Shown piece after piece: positions 10,781-19,165 of a stretch of 64,000 nucleotides of DNA; the stretch's first letter is position 1; the number at the start of each line of letters is the position of its first letter. Below the pieces are notes generated by a model. The model saw only the letters and a list, made by a program, of their open reading frames with translations, did no database searches and was not told the DNA's origin. A program made the position numbers and the translations under genes. Source of the stretch: Herbaspirillum sp. 3R11 (GTDB taxonomy: Bacteria > Pseudomonadota > Gammaproteobacteria > Burkholderiales > Burkholderiaceae_D); NCBI RefSeq assembly GCF_004563925.1, contig NZ_SPNJ01000004.1:310001-374000 (forward strand), given 5' to 3'.

Positions 10781-12217
10781 TTAATGAGTCTCCTGGTGAA
10801 GTGGCGCCCCGGTCTGCAGCTGCGCCCCGACCAAATGCTGCACAACGCGTTCCATCTTCATGAAACGCGAACCTTTTACCAACACCGTCGCGGCGGCGAC
10901 GGCAACCTCCTCGGTTGCGGCGCCGATGGCGTCGACGGTGTCGAAATGGCGCGCCGGGAATGCTGCTCCCGGCACGCTGTTGTATACCTCGATGGCGTCG
11001 CGCATGGCGTCGCCGAAACCGAAGAAATGCTCGATGCCGCGTTCGCGCGCATAGGCGCCGATTTCGCGGTGGAATTTGGGACCTTCGTTGCCGACCTCAC
11101 CCATGTCGCCCAGCGCCAGCACACGCGGCGAGGCGGTTTGCGCCAGCACATCGATGGCAGCGCGCACCGAATCCGGATTGGCGTTGTAGGTGTCGTCAAT
11201 CACCAGCGCACCGCTGGCGGCGGTCTTGCGTTGCAGGCGGCCGTTGACCGGCGCGAAGGCTTCCAGTCCGCGCACGATGGCGGCGGCGGCGATGCCCGCG
11301 CCCAGCGCGCAGGCAGTTGCGGCCAGGGCGTTGCGCACGTTGTGTTCGCCGACGGCGGCGAGCTTGATGCCGAATTGTTGCGAGCGACCACCAATGTTCG
11401 CGTTGACGGCGATGGCGCTGCCGAATTCTCGTATCTGATATGTGGCGCTGACGTCGGCATCCGGATTCAGGCCAAAGCTGATGACCGGACGCGCGCCGGC
11501 GATCTCGCGCCAGACCCAGGCGTAGTCGTCTTCCGCCGGGAACACCGCGACGCCGTCGGCCGGCAAGGCGGCAAACACCGCGCCGTTTTCACGCGCCACG
11601 GCTTCGACGGTCGCCATGAATTCCTGATGCTCGCGCTGCGCGTTGTTGACCAACGCCAGCGTCGGTCGTGCAATCTCGGCCAGCACGGCGATCTCGCCGG
11701 GATGATTCATGCCGAGCTCGACCACTGCCGCCTGGTGTTGCGGCTGCAGGCGGAACAGCGTCAGCGGTACGCCGATTTCATTGTTGAAGTTGCCGCGCGT
11801 GGCCATGCTGCGGTCCTCGCCGAAATCGGCGGCGAGAATCGAGGCGATCATTTCCTTGACAGTGGTCTTGCCGTTGCTGCCGGTCACGGCGATCAGCGGC
11901 AACTTGAATTGCTGGCGCCAGTGACGTGCGATCTGCCCCAGCGCAACGCGGGTGTCGGGCACCACGATGGCGGGAATCTTCAGACCGGCCGGCACGCGCT
12001 CGACCACCACCGCTGCGGCGCCTTGGGCCGCCACCGCGCCGAGGAAATCATGGGCGTCGAAGCGCTCGCCGCGCAAGGCGATGAACAGGTTGCCGGGCAC
12101 GACCGCGCGGCTGTCGGTGGTGGCGCCGTTGATGGACACGTCTGCCAATGCACCGGCGTCGTTGTGCACGGTCGCGCCGTCCAGCCACTGCTTCAATTGT
12201 TCAAGCGTTGCATGCAT
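10781..12217 (-). CDS. murF: UDP-MurNAc-tripeptide--D-Ala-D-Ala ligase MurF
   Basis: MurF adds the D-Ala-D-Ala dipeptide made by Ddl, completing the UDP-MurNAc-pentapeptide in the cytosol. With the start at 12217 ([11 protein letters not shown]) it has 478 residues, normal for the family. The Mur ligase P-loop GSNGKTT lies in the central domain, with [10 protein letters not shown] and [10 protein letters not shown] after it, both typical of MurF. The longer in-frame opening upstream lies inside murE and is rejected. The start overlaps the murE stop by one base (TGATG), an arrangement that suggests translational coupling. Confidence 0.96.
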   Translation of the reverse strand: MHATLEQLKQWLDGATVHNDAGALADVSINGATTDSRAVVPGNLFIALRGERFDAHDFLGAVAAQGAAAVVVERVPAGLKIPAIVVPDTRVALGQIARHWRQQFKLPLIAVTGSNGKTTVKEMIASILAADFGEDRSMATRGNFNNEIGVPLTLFRLQPQHQAAVVELGMNHPGEIAVLAEIARPTLALVNNAQREHQEFMATVEAVARENGAVFAALPADGVAVFPAEDDYAWVWREIAGARPVISFGLNPDADVSATYQIREFGSAIAVNANIGGRSQQFGIKLAAVGEHNVRNALAATACALGAGIAAAAIVRGLEAFAPVNGRLQRKTAASGALVIDDTYNANPDSVRAAIDVLAQTASPRVLALGDMGEVGNEGPKFHREIGAYARERGIEHFFGFGDAMRDAIEVYNSVPGAAFPARHFDTVDAIGAATEEVAVAAATVLVKGSRFMKMERVVQHLVGAQLQTGAPLHQETH

Positions 12218-13767
12218 CACGCGCCTCCCATCATGGTGGCGCGCGCAGCCAATGCCAGCGCAACGTGGTCGGCGTCGAGGAAGGGATATTTCTTGCCGGC
12301 GATTTCCTGGAAGGTCTCGTGACCCTTGCCGGCCAGCAGCACGACGTCCTGCTTGACCGCGTGACGCGCGGCCCACAGGATCGCGCCGGCGCGGTCCGCC
12401 AGTACATGCGGCGTCAGCCGCGTCATGCCGCTCTTGATATGCGAAATGATGACGGCCGGATCTTCGCTGCGCGGATTGTCGCTGGTCAGGATCACGTGAT
12501 CGGACAGCTCGGAAACCGCGCCCATTTGCGGACGCTTGCCCGGATCGCGATCACCGCCGCAGCCGAACACGCACCACAGTTCGCCGCCGCGTTGATTGGC
12601 AACCTGGCGCAAGGCGAGCAAGGTTTTTTCAAGTGCATCAGGCGTATGGGCGTAGTCGATCACAATCAGCGGCACTTCCTGGCCGCCGAACTGCTGCATG
12701 CGCCCGGGCACGGCCGTCAGCGTGGCGATCACCGCCAGCGCGGCATCCCAGCCGGTGCCCTTGGCCAGCATCACGCCGAGAATGCCGAGCACATTGCTGA
12801 CATTGAATTGCCCCACCAGTTGCGTCTTGACCTGGCCGGTTCCGAATGGCGACTCGATGTGGAAGCTGGTGCCGGCGTGGGTGCTGCGGATCGCCGAAGC
12901 GCGCAACACGGGCACGGCTTCCAGCGATTCATCCACGGTAGCGTCGCCCAGCGAGTAACCGATGATCGGAATGTTCTTCGCTTGCACATAAGGGATCAAC
13001 CGCTGTCCCATCTGGTCGTCCAGATTGATGACGGCGTGCTGCAGACCGGGCGAATCGAACAGCTGAATCTTGGCTGCTTCGTAGGCGATCATGTCGCCGT
13101 GGTAATCGAGATGGTCGCGCGTGAAATTGGTGAACAACGCAACGTCCACGTGCAGGCCGTTCATGCGCCCCTGGTCGAGACCGATCGACGATGCTTCGAT
13201 CGCCAGCACAGATGCACGCGCGGTGCGCAGGTCGGACAGCTTGCGCTGCAGCAGCACTGCGTCCGGCGTGGTGTAGCCGGTGACGTCGAACGCATGCGGC
13301 TTGCCGTCCTGGAACATGCCCACGCCGAGCGTGCCGACTACGGCAGCCGGCGCAGCAGATGCAGAGGCGCCTTGCAGACGCGACAACGCCATGCCGAGCC
13401 AGTACGAGCACGAGGTCTTGCCGTTGGTGCCGGTGACGGCGACGGTGAACATTTCCTTATCCGGTTGCCCGTAGTAGGCGTTGGCCGCAAAGCCGGCCAG
13501 GTGCTTGAGTCCGCGCACACCCAAGTGGGGTACGCCGTCTTGTGTTTCATCCCAATCATGGCCGGCTTCTTCATAGACCACGGCAGCAGCGCCACGCTCG
13601 ACGGCGTCGGCGATATAAAGACGGCCGTCGGCGCTGTCGCCGGGATAGGCAAAGAAGATATCGCCCGCCTGCACGCGACGCGAGTCAGCAGTCAAATTCG
13701 CGCCCGCGACGGCAACGCCCTGCAGCCAGGTCACGATTTTTTGCGCGGAAAGCATGGTCGCAGGCAT
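12217..13767 (-). CDS. murE: UDP-MurNAc-L-Ala-D-Glu--meso-diaminopimelate ligase MurE
   Basis: MurE adds the third stem-peptide residue. The substrate motif DNPR (in TSDNPRSEDP) is the signature of meso-diaminopimelate ligases, so the wall is of the usual Gram-negative type. The 516-residue protein has the P-loop GTNGKTS at 113-119 and the Mur central-domain motif NFTRDHLDYHG. The C-terminal domain contains VIDYAHTPDAL and FGCGGDRD. Its start overlaps the ftsI stop by one base (TAATG). Confidence 0.97.
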   Translation of the reverse strand: MPATMLSAQKIVTWLQGVAVAGANLTADSRRVQAGDIFFAYPGDSADGRLYIADAVERGAAAVVYEEAGHDWDETQDGVPHLGVRGLKHLAGFAANAYYGQPDKEMFTVAVTGTNGKTSCSYWLGMALSRLQGASASAAPAAVVGTLGVGMFQDGKPHAFDVTGYTTPDAVLLQRKLSDLRTARASVLAIEASSIGLDQGRMNGLHVDVALFTNFTRDHLDYHGDMIAYEAAKIQLFDSPGLQHAVINLDDQMGQRLIPYVQAKNIPIIGYSLGDATVDESLEAVPVLRASAIRSTHAGTSFHIESPFGTGQVKTQLVGQFNVSNVLGILGVMLAKGTGWDAALAVIATLTAVPGRMQQFGGQEVPLIVIDYAHTPDALEKTLLALRQVANQRGGELWCVFGCGGDRDPGKRPQMGAVSELSDHVILTSDNPRSEDPAVIISHIKSGMTRLTPHVLADRAGAILWAARHAVKQDVVLLAGKGHETFQEIAGKKYPFLDADHVALALAARATMMGGA

Positions 13768-15548
13768 TACATGCTCTCCTCTAAGGCGTCTTTTGGAATG
13801 ATGATGTTGGTCACGCTGGAATCCGGTGCGACATTGAGCGCGCGCAAGGCGTTGGCCGTCACGCTGGCGAAGACGGGACCGGCGACGGTGCCGCCGAAGT
13901 GGCTGCCGGCGCTGGGCTCATCCAGCATCACGGCGATGATCAGGCGCGGATCGGACATCGGCGCAATGCCGACGAAGGACGACACATATTTCTTCACGTA
14001 CTTGCCGCCTTCGATCTTGTATGCGGTACCGGTCTTGCCGCCGACGCGATAGCCGGGCACCTGCGCCTGCGGTGCGGTGCCGCCCGGCGCCACCACGGTT
14101 TCCAGCATGCGGCGCATCTGCAGCGCGGTGTTTTCAGAGATCACGCGCTGGCCGATCGGCGAATCGTTGACCTTGGTAAACGACAAGGGGATCAGGTCGC
14201 CGTTGCGGGCAAAAATCGTATAGGCATGCGCCAGCTGGATCAGCGAGACCGAGATGCCGTGGCCGTAGCTCATCGTCGCCTGTTCAATCGGACGCCATGC
14301 TTTATACGGACGCACGCGGCCGGCGACCGCGCCCGGGAAGCCGAACTTCGGTTGCTGGCCGAGGCCGACGTTGGTGAACATTTCCCACATTTCCTGGGCC
14401 GGCATTTCCAGCGCGATCTTGGCAGTACCGATATTGGAGGACTTCTCGATGATCTGCGCGACCGTCAGCGGTCCGTGCGCGTGCGAGTCGCCGATGGTGG
14501 CGGTGCCGATGGTCATCTTGCCGGGCGAGGTCTGGAACACCGTCGATGGCGTGACGCGGTGGGTGTCCAGCGCCAGCGCCACGGTAAACGGCTTGAGCGT
14601 CGAACCCGGTTCGAAAGTATCGGTCAGCACGCGGTTACGCAACTGCGCGCCGGTCAGCACCGAGCGGTCATTCGGGTTGTAGGTCGGCAGGTTGGCCAGC
14701 GCCAGCACTTCGCCGGTGCGCGCGTCGACCACGATGATGCCGCCGGCCTTGGCCTTGTTCTTTTCGACCGCTTCTTTCAGTTGCGTGAAGGCGATGTACT
14801 GGATCTTGCTGTCGATCGACAGCGTCAGGTCCTTGCCGTCATGCGGCTCGCGCACGGCTTCGATGTCCTCGACGATACGGCCGAGACGATCCTTGATCAC
14901 GCGACGGCTGCCGGTCACGCCGGCCAGGGTCTTCTGCGAACCGAGCTCCATGCCGTCCTGCCCGGTGTCTTCGACGTTGGTGAAGCCGACCACGTGGGCC
15001 ATGACTTCACCCTCGGGATAAAAGCGTTTGTACTCCTTGCGCGTCTCGATGCCGGCGATGCCGAGCTTGACGATCTTGTCGGCGGTGTCCTGCTCGACCT
15101 GGCGCTTCAGATAAACGAAGTTGCGATCGGAGTCGAGTTTCTTGCGCAGTTCGGCGTCGCTCATGCCAAGCAATTTGGCCAGATCGCGGAGCTTGTCCTT
15201 GGGCGCTTCCTGGACGTCGTCGGGAATCGCCCAGATCGCCTTGACCGGCACCGACGAAGCCAGCACCTGGCCGTTGCGGTCGGTGATCTTGCCGCGCGTG
15301 GCCGGTAACTCAAGCGTACGCGCGTAGCGCGACGCGCCCTGCTTCTGCAGGAAATCGGTGGACATGCCCTGCAGCCACAAGGCGCGGCCGGCCAGTGTCA
15401 GGAACGCCATGAACAGCACGAACAACACCACGCGCGAACGCCAGGCCGGCATCTTGACCTGCAAGACCGGGCTGGCAGAAAAGGCAACGCCGCGCGAGGC
15501 GGCGACGCGCCCTCCGGCGACGTTGGTGCGGGGCGGCATGCGGGTCAT
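13767..15548 (-). CDS. ftsI: Septal peptidoglycan transpeptidase FtsI (PBP3)
   Basis: FtsI cross-links septal peptidoglycan in the periplasm as partner of FtsW. The 593 residues comprise a cytoplasmic tail, one membrane anchor at about 39-58, a PBP dimerisation domain with RGKITDRNG (about 85-93), and the transpeptidase domain. The active-site serine is in STLK at 316-319; the other motifs are SSN (in KSSNIGTAK) and KTGT (in VGGKTGTAYK). All catalytic motifs are intact. It overlaps ftsL by four bases. Confidence 0.97.
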   Translation of the reverse strand: MTRMPPRTNVAGGRVAASRGVAFSASPVLQVKMPAWRSRVVLFVLFMAFLTLAGRALWLQGMSTDFLQKQGASRYARTLELPATRGKITDRNGQVLASSVPVKAIWAIPDDVQEAPKDKLRDLAKLLGMSDAELRKKLDSDRNFVYLKRQVEQDTADKIVKLGIAGIETRKEYKRFYPEGEVMAHVVGFTNVEDTGQDGMELGSQKTLAGVTGSRRVIKDRLGRIVEDIEAVREPHDGKDLTLSIDSKIQYIAFTQLKEAVEKNKAKAGGIIVVDARTGEVLALANLPTYNPNDRSVLTGAQLRNRVLTDTFEPGSTLKPFTVALALDTHRVTPSTVFQTSPGKMTIGTATIGDSHAHGPLTVAQIIEKSSNIGTAKIALEMPAQEMWEMFTNVGLGQQPKFGFPGAVAGRVRPYKAWRPIEQATMSYGHGISVSLIQLAHAYTIFARNGDLIPLSFTKVNDSPIGQRVISENTALQMRRMLETVVAPGGTAPQAQVPGYRVGGKTGTAYKIEGGKYVKKYVSSFVGIAPMSDPRLIIAVMLDEPSAGSHFGGTVAGPVFASVTANALRALNVAPDSSVTNIIIPKDALEESM

Positions 15549-15817
15549 TTGCCCCTCACCGTCAGATACTGCGTTCGCTCCGGCGTGAGCGAGATCATGT
15601 TGAGATCGCGCCGCGCCAGTGCTTCAATGCGGGAATTTTTGCCCAGCGTGGATTGGTCCAGCTGCAGCTGCGCCCAATCAATGTCGAGCTGGCGCGCGGA
15701 AGATTGCGCGCGCTCCAGTTCGATGAACAGACGGCGCGCCTGGTATTGGGCGTTGACCAGCGACAGCGCGCACAGCACCAGCACGATGGTGACGGCGAAG
15801 CTCAGGCGGCCGGTCAC
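15545..15817 (-). CDS. ftsL: Cell division protein FtsL
   Basis: FtsL is a small bitopic protein that joins FtsQ and FtsB and helps activate FtsWI. The 90-residue product has one membrane segment (about residues 5-23) followed by a heptad-like periplasmic helix ([21 protein letters not shown]), as expected. FtsL sequences are poorly conserved, so the call depends mainly on topology and on its place between rsmH and ftsI. It overlaps both neighbours by four bases. Confidence 0.92.
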   Translation of the reverse strand: MTGRLSFAVTIVLVLCALSLVNAQYQARRLFIELERAQSSARQLDIDWAQLQLDQSTLGKNSRIEALARRDLNMISLTPERTQYLTVRGK

Positions 15818-16773
15818 GATTCCGCCTCGACGGTACGTTCGAGCGAGCGCATCACGGCGGAGCGTGCGCGTGGGTTACCGGCGACTTCAGCGTCGCTCGG
15901 CTTGATGCGTGAGTGGAGCTTTCCGAGGGGTTGCGGCAGGTCGACCGCACGAATCGGCAGGCGGCGGTCAGGCTGCGGCACATGGGCTTTGGATGCCATG
16001 AACTGCTTGACGATGCGATCTTCCAACGAGTGAAAGCTGATCACAACCAATCTCCCATACTGCGCCATCTGCCGAAATGCTTTTTCCAGTCCTATCTCGA
16101 GTTCTTCAAGCTCTTGATTGACGAAAATCCGTACAGCCTGAAAGGTACGAGTGGCCGGGTCTTTGCCTTTCTCGCGGGTTTTGACGGCTTGTGCCACGAG
16201 CGCGGCAAGCTGTCGTGTGGTTGAAATTGGCTCGACTGCCCGGCGAGCAACAATCGTCTTTGCAATCTGAAGAGCAAACCGTTCTTCCCCATATTCTCGT
16301 ATCACCTTTGCTATCGTCTGTTCTTCCGCCGTTGCCAGCCACTCCGCTGCAGACACGCCGCGCGTGGTATCCATGCGCATGTCCAGCGGGCCATCGAACC
16401 TGAAACTGAAACCCCGCGCCGCGTCGTCCACCTGCGGCGAAGAAATACCCAAATCCATCAGCACGCCGTCGACATGCGTCACGCCGTGCTGCGCCAACGC
16501 TTCATCGAGCGTGGCAAAACTGTCATGCACGATCGCGAATCGCGGATCGGCAATGGTCTGCGCCGTGGCGATCGCCATCGGATCCTTGTCGAACGCAATC
16601 AGGCGTCCGCGCGCGCTCAGGCGCTCAAGGATCTTGCGGCTGTGGCCGCCGCGACCGAACGTACCGTCCAGATAGACGCCGTCGGCGCGCACACCTTCGA
16701 TCGCCAGGGCATCTACCGCTTCATCCAACAGCACCGTGCGGTGCTGCAAATCGGGCACCGATTGCAAAGTCAT
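15814..16773 (-). CDS. rsmH: 16S rRNA (cytosine-1402-N4)-methyltransferase RsmH
   Basis: RsmH (MraW) methylates N4 of C1402 in 16S rRNA, fine-tuning the ribosomal P site. The 319-residue product shows the S-adenosylmethionine-binding motif [10 protein letters not shown] (about residues 37-46) and the family signatures DLGISSPQ and ISFHSLEDR. It is the second gene of the mra/dcw operon, 12 bases after mraZ, and overlaps ftsL by four bases. Confidence 0.97.
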   Translation of the reverse strand: MTLQSVPDLQHRTVLLDEAVDALAIEGVRADGVYLDGTFGRGGHSRKILERLSARGRLIAFDKDPMAIATAQTIADPRFAIVHDSFATLDEALAQHGVTHVDGVLMDLGISSPQVDDAARGFSFRFDGPLDMRMDTTRGVSAAEWLATAEEQTIAKVIREYGEERFALQIAKTIVARRAVEPISTTRQLAALVAQAVKTREKGKDPATRTFQAVRIFVNQELEELEIGLEKAFRQMAQYGRLVVISFHSLEDRIVKQFMASKAHVPQPDRRLPIRAVDLPQPLGKLHSRIKPSDAEVAGNPRARSAVMRSLERTVEAES

Positions 16774-16785
16774 CGCGTCGCGCCG

Positions 16786-17214
16786 TCAGAAGGAAAAATT
16801 GCTCAACACGTCCGGCATGCCCGCTGCTACAGCTTCCGATTCGTTCTCGGCCAGCTTGGCGGCATCCCAGATTTCAAAATGGCTGCCCATGCCCAGCAAC
16901 ATGACGTCGCGCTCAAGGCCCACGGCCGAGCGCAATTCCGGCGCGATGAGGATGCGGCCGGCCGAATCAAGTTCGACGTCGAAGGCATTGCCGAGGAAAA
17001 TCCGTTGCCAGGCGCGCGCCGACATCGGCCAGGCGGCGATCTGTTCACGATGGCTTTCCCAGGTCGGACGCGGGAAAAACAGCAGGCAACCGTGCGGGTG
17101 ACGTGTCAGCGTGACCCGTCCTTCGCACTGAACCGCCAGGGCGTCACGGTGCCTGGCCGGAATAGACATCCGTCCTTTGGCATCGAGATTGATTGATGAC
17201 GCACCCTGAAACAC
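16786..17214 (-). CDS. mraZ: Transcriptional regulator MraZ
   Basis: MraZ is a ring-forming DNA-binding protein of the AbrB fold that represses its own dcw operon in other bacteria. With the GTG start at 17214 (reads as [15 protein letters not shown]) the product has 142 residues, the family's normal length; it carries two MraZ repeats, each with a DxxGR motif (DAKGRMSIP and DSAGRILIA). A longer in-frame ATG at 17295 would place the start inside the operator repeats and is not supported by length. A weak AAGGG site precedes the GTG. As the first gene of the cluster, it most likely acts on the four-repeat operator just upstream. Confidence 0.94.
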   Translation of the reverse strand: MFQGASSINLDAKGRMSIPARHRDALAVQCEGRVTLTRHPHGCLLFFPRPTWESHREQIAAWPMSARAWQRIFLGNAFDVELDSAGRILIAPELRSAVGLERDVMLLGMGSHFEIWDAAKLAENESEAVAAGMPDVLSNFSF

Positions 17215-17287
17215 TGTGTTTGACCCTTTTTGCTGTCGCTGTTGGCATGCTTGAAAACAGCGTTCCGATGCAAGGAATCCGAAAATA

Positions 17288-17323
17288 CCCCACAAAAAAA
17301 CACTTTTTCACACTGCCGCCCAC
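17288..17323 (-). promoter_or_regulatory. Probable MraZ operator: four GTG-type repeats at 10-bp period
   Basis: On the minus strand the trinucleotide GTG recurs at exactly ten-base steps (CAC on the plus strand at 17291, 17301, 17311 and 17321). The outer copies read GTGGG and the inner two GTGTG and GTGTT. Published MraZ sites in other bacteria are tandem TGGG-type repeats at the same ten-base spacing. The block starts within the -10 element and runs into the presumed transcript start region, a position suited to repression. Confidence 0.8.
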
Positions 17324-17350
17324 TTTAGAGGATGCACTAATACAGGTCAA
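17322..17350 (-). promoter_or_regulatory. Promoter of the mraZ-led dcw operon
   Basis: On the minus strand TTGACC (plus-strand bases 17345-17350) lies 17 bases from TAAAGT (17322-17327). This is a good match to the sigma70 -35 consensus and a partial match to the -10 consensus, with ideal spacing. It lies about 110 bases before the mraZ start and overlaps the proposed MraZ operator. Confidence 0.65.
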
Positions 17351-17481
17351 GCGATATTCAGGGGTGAAAACAGGGATTTGTTTAATAAAGTCAAAGACTT
17401 AGCGCACTTACTTAAAATGCATCCAAAAGCGCTTTTTCGTCCAGAATGAAGGACTTAGGAAATTAATTGAATGTTCCACTT

Positions 17482-17505
17482 GAGATATACACATGTGTTT
17501 ATCTC
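17482..17505. promoter_or_regulatory. Near-perfect 24-base palindrome of unknown role
   Basis: The sequence has arms GAGATA and TATCTC around a perfect ACACATGTGT core. Of 12 base pairs across the axis only one is mismatched. It lies 132 bases beyond the mra -35 element and about 330 bases before hupB. The symmetry fits a dimeric repressor site; no particular regulator is identified. Confidence 0.5.
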
Positions 17506-17830
17506 GAATTCCGCACGGGTTCTGGGGAGGAGGCCGGTCAGTAAACTACTGAGCGATTGAAGAAGGGATTTTGCAGGCAATCAAAAAACATCAACGCGGG
17601 TGAACACGACAAATCGACGAGAACATTGTCAAAAAAAATTTCACGGCTGCCGCAGTATGCCTCAAAAAACTGACGACGAAAAAATCCGCGACAACGAAAA
17701 ATGGAAATGCAAACGCGAAAAAACATCCACTGCGCATCGCGTTTCTTTCAATCCGATGAAATTCACATGAAATAGATCATCACAATTCAATTAAACATCA
17801 GATGGGGCTTGCGGAGTAGGCGCATTCCAA

Positions 17831-17839
17831 TGCTAAAAT
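17831..17839 (+). promoter_or_regulatory. hupB: Extended -10 promoter element of hupB
   Basis: TGCTAAAAT matches an extended -10 (TGN followed by TAAAAT) 32 bases before the hupB start codon. A -35 element is weak (TTGCGG, 19 bases upstream of the -10 hexamer), as is common with extended -10 promoters. Confidence 0.45.
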
Positions 17840-17871
17840 CTCGGCACCTTAACAGTGAAAGGAATTTTAAA

Positions 17872-18156
17872 GTGAACAAATCCGAATTGGTCGATGCAAT
17901 CGCTGCTGATACTGAAATCTCGAAGGCTGCTGCACAACGTGCCCTGGACTCCGTCGTTGAAAACATCATCAAGGCAGTTACCAAGGGCGACACAGTGCAA
18001 CTGGTCGGTTTCGGTTCTTTCTCCACAGGCAAGCGCGCTGCTCGTACCGGCCGTAACCCACAAACTGGTGAAGAGATCAAGATCGCTGCTGCAACTACAG
18101 TGAAGTTCTCCGCTGGTAAGTCGTTCAAAGAAGCAGTGAACAAGAAGAAGAAATAA
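17872..18156 (+). CDS. hupB: DNA-binding protein HU-beta
   Basis: HU is a small nucleoid-associated protein that bends and compacts DNA as a dimer. The GTG start at 17872 ([11 protein letters not shown]) is chosen because AAAGGA lies eight bases upstream and the product then has 94 residues, the size of HU; the longer frame adds a leader unlike any HU. The DNA-binding arm region [21 protein letters not shown] is intact, and the C-terminus ends in a lysine run. A single-gene transcript is likely, with an extended -10 before it and a hairpin just after it. Confidence 0.96.
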   Translation: MNKSELVDAIAADTEISKAAAQRALDSVVENIIKAVTKGDTVQLVGFGSFSTGKRAARTGRNPQTGEEIKIAAATTVKFSAGKSFKEAVNKKKK

Positions 18157-18164
18157 TTGTTCGA

Positions 18165-18212
18165 TTTGAATGCTGTGAACCTGGAGTTCACGGCATTCAA
18201 ATACATTGTTTT
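18165..18212 (+). terminator. Rho-independent terminator after hupB
   Basis: A long hairpin starts nine bases after the hupB stop: TTTGAATGCTGTGAA pairs with TTCACGGCATTCAAA around a seven-base loop, with one mismatch in 15 pairs. A run of five T follows at 18208-18212, separated by a short spacer. Confidence 0.75.
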
Positions 18213-18330
18213 TCGCCGCGATCCTGTACGTCGGATCGCCGGTTTTTCCCTCTCCTGCTGCACCCTATCGTCGTACCCTCCCCCTACACTACGCAACCAC
18301 GTTCAGCAGCCAAACCGGCCATGCCTGCGC

Positions 18331-19110
18331 TTACGCCTGTGCGAAAGAAATGTCGACCTTGCCGATGTTCTGCAGCAGGGCGTTGACGCTGCTGCCCTTG
18401 TCGGCAAACAGCAGGCCCGTGCATGACCCTGTGGTCACGAACTGACCCGCCTTGATCCCGCCGCAACGCTCGCACAGATGATTGACCAGCCAGGTCACCA
18501 GCGGCCAGATATCGACCACCGGATTGCCGCCAACGGTCCTGGCGACCTCCAGCCCGTTGAAATACAGCTCGGCGTGCTGGATGCTCTGATCGATCTGGCC
18601 GAGGTCGCTGCGGCCCGGACCGTAGATGAACGCGCAATTGCTGAGCGCGTCGGCCAGACCCGCCAATGGGTTGGCGGCCGGATATTCGGTATAGCGCGAG
18701 GACACCAGCTCAATCGCCGGATGCACCGTGGCCACCGCCGCCACCACCTCCTCCTCGCTGTAAGGCGTGCTGCGCGGCGGCAGGTCGTGCTTCATGCGCA
18801 GCGCGATCTCGACCTCGATGCCGCGCGAACCGGCGGTCAGCAAATCGAAGAAATGATAAGGCGCAGCAAAGATGAACTGCGCCGGCATCGGCGCGCAGCT
18901 GGGTTGTGCACCCGGAGCCTTGGCGCCGACCTTCCAGCCGCCGACCTCGCCCAACGCTTCCGACACCTGATCCTGCACGGCGTAAGCTTCGACGGCATCG
19001 ACCGGCACGTACTCGTCCGGCAAACGCGCCAGCGCCACTTCGTGATTGCGGGCAGCCAGCAGCAACGCAGCTGCAGCCTTGATTTTTTGTGTGTCCTTTT
19101 GCGTATCCAT
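18331..19110 (-). CDS. 2-keto-4-pentenoate hydratase-like enzyme (FAH superfamily)
   Basis: The 259-residue protein belongs to the fumarylacetoacetate hydrolase/2-oxopent-4-enoate hydratase superfamily, whose members hydrate, decarboxylate or cleave 2-keto acids with a bound divalent metal. Recognisable segments are GWKVGAKAPG, the metal-ligand region EVEIALRM and AIELVSSRYTE. The ATG at 19110 (MDTQKDTQKIKAAA) is chosen; an upstream TTG would overlap the permease gene. It is the last gene of a five-gene operon with a TRAP transporter, a lactonase and uronate dehydrogenase. In the known oxidative uronate route this step is not filled by this family, so its substrate is open; a 2-keto-3-deoxy sugar acid is a reasonable guess. 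Confidence 0.85.
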   Translation of the reverse strand: MDTQKDTQKIKAAAALLLAARNHEVALARLPDEYVPVDAVEAYAVQDQVSEALGEVGGWKVGAKAPGAQPSCAPMPAQFIFAAPYHFFDLLTAGSRGIEVEIALRMKHDLPPRSTPYSEEEVVAAVATVHPAIELVSSRYTEYPAANPLAGLADALSNCAFIYGPGRSDLGQIDQSIQHAELYFNGLEVARTVGGNPVVDIWPLVTWLVNHLCERCGGIKAGQFVTTGSCTGLLFADKGSSVNALLQNIGKVDISFAQA

Positions 19111-19165
19111 AATGTACTTGTAGTAAATGCGCGCCCGCGGACAGGCGCCGTCAGTTGAAAAAATC

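Larger units (their letters stand above)
17351..17871. other. Gene-free, AT-richer region between the mra promoter and hupB
   Basis: No convincing coding region lies here; the one short open frame (17538-17726, minus strand) has no ribosome binding site and low-complexity content. Notable elements are a near-perfect 24-base palindrome at 17482-17505, a smaller dyad (TCAGTA-AAC-TACTGA, 17538-17552), and the extended -10 promoter of hupB near 17831. The rest shows no recognisable feature. Confidence 0.6.
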
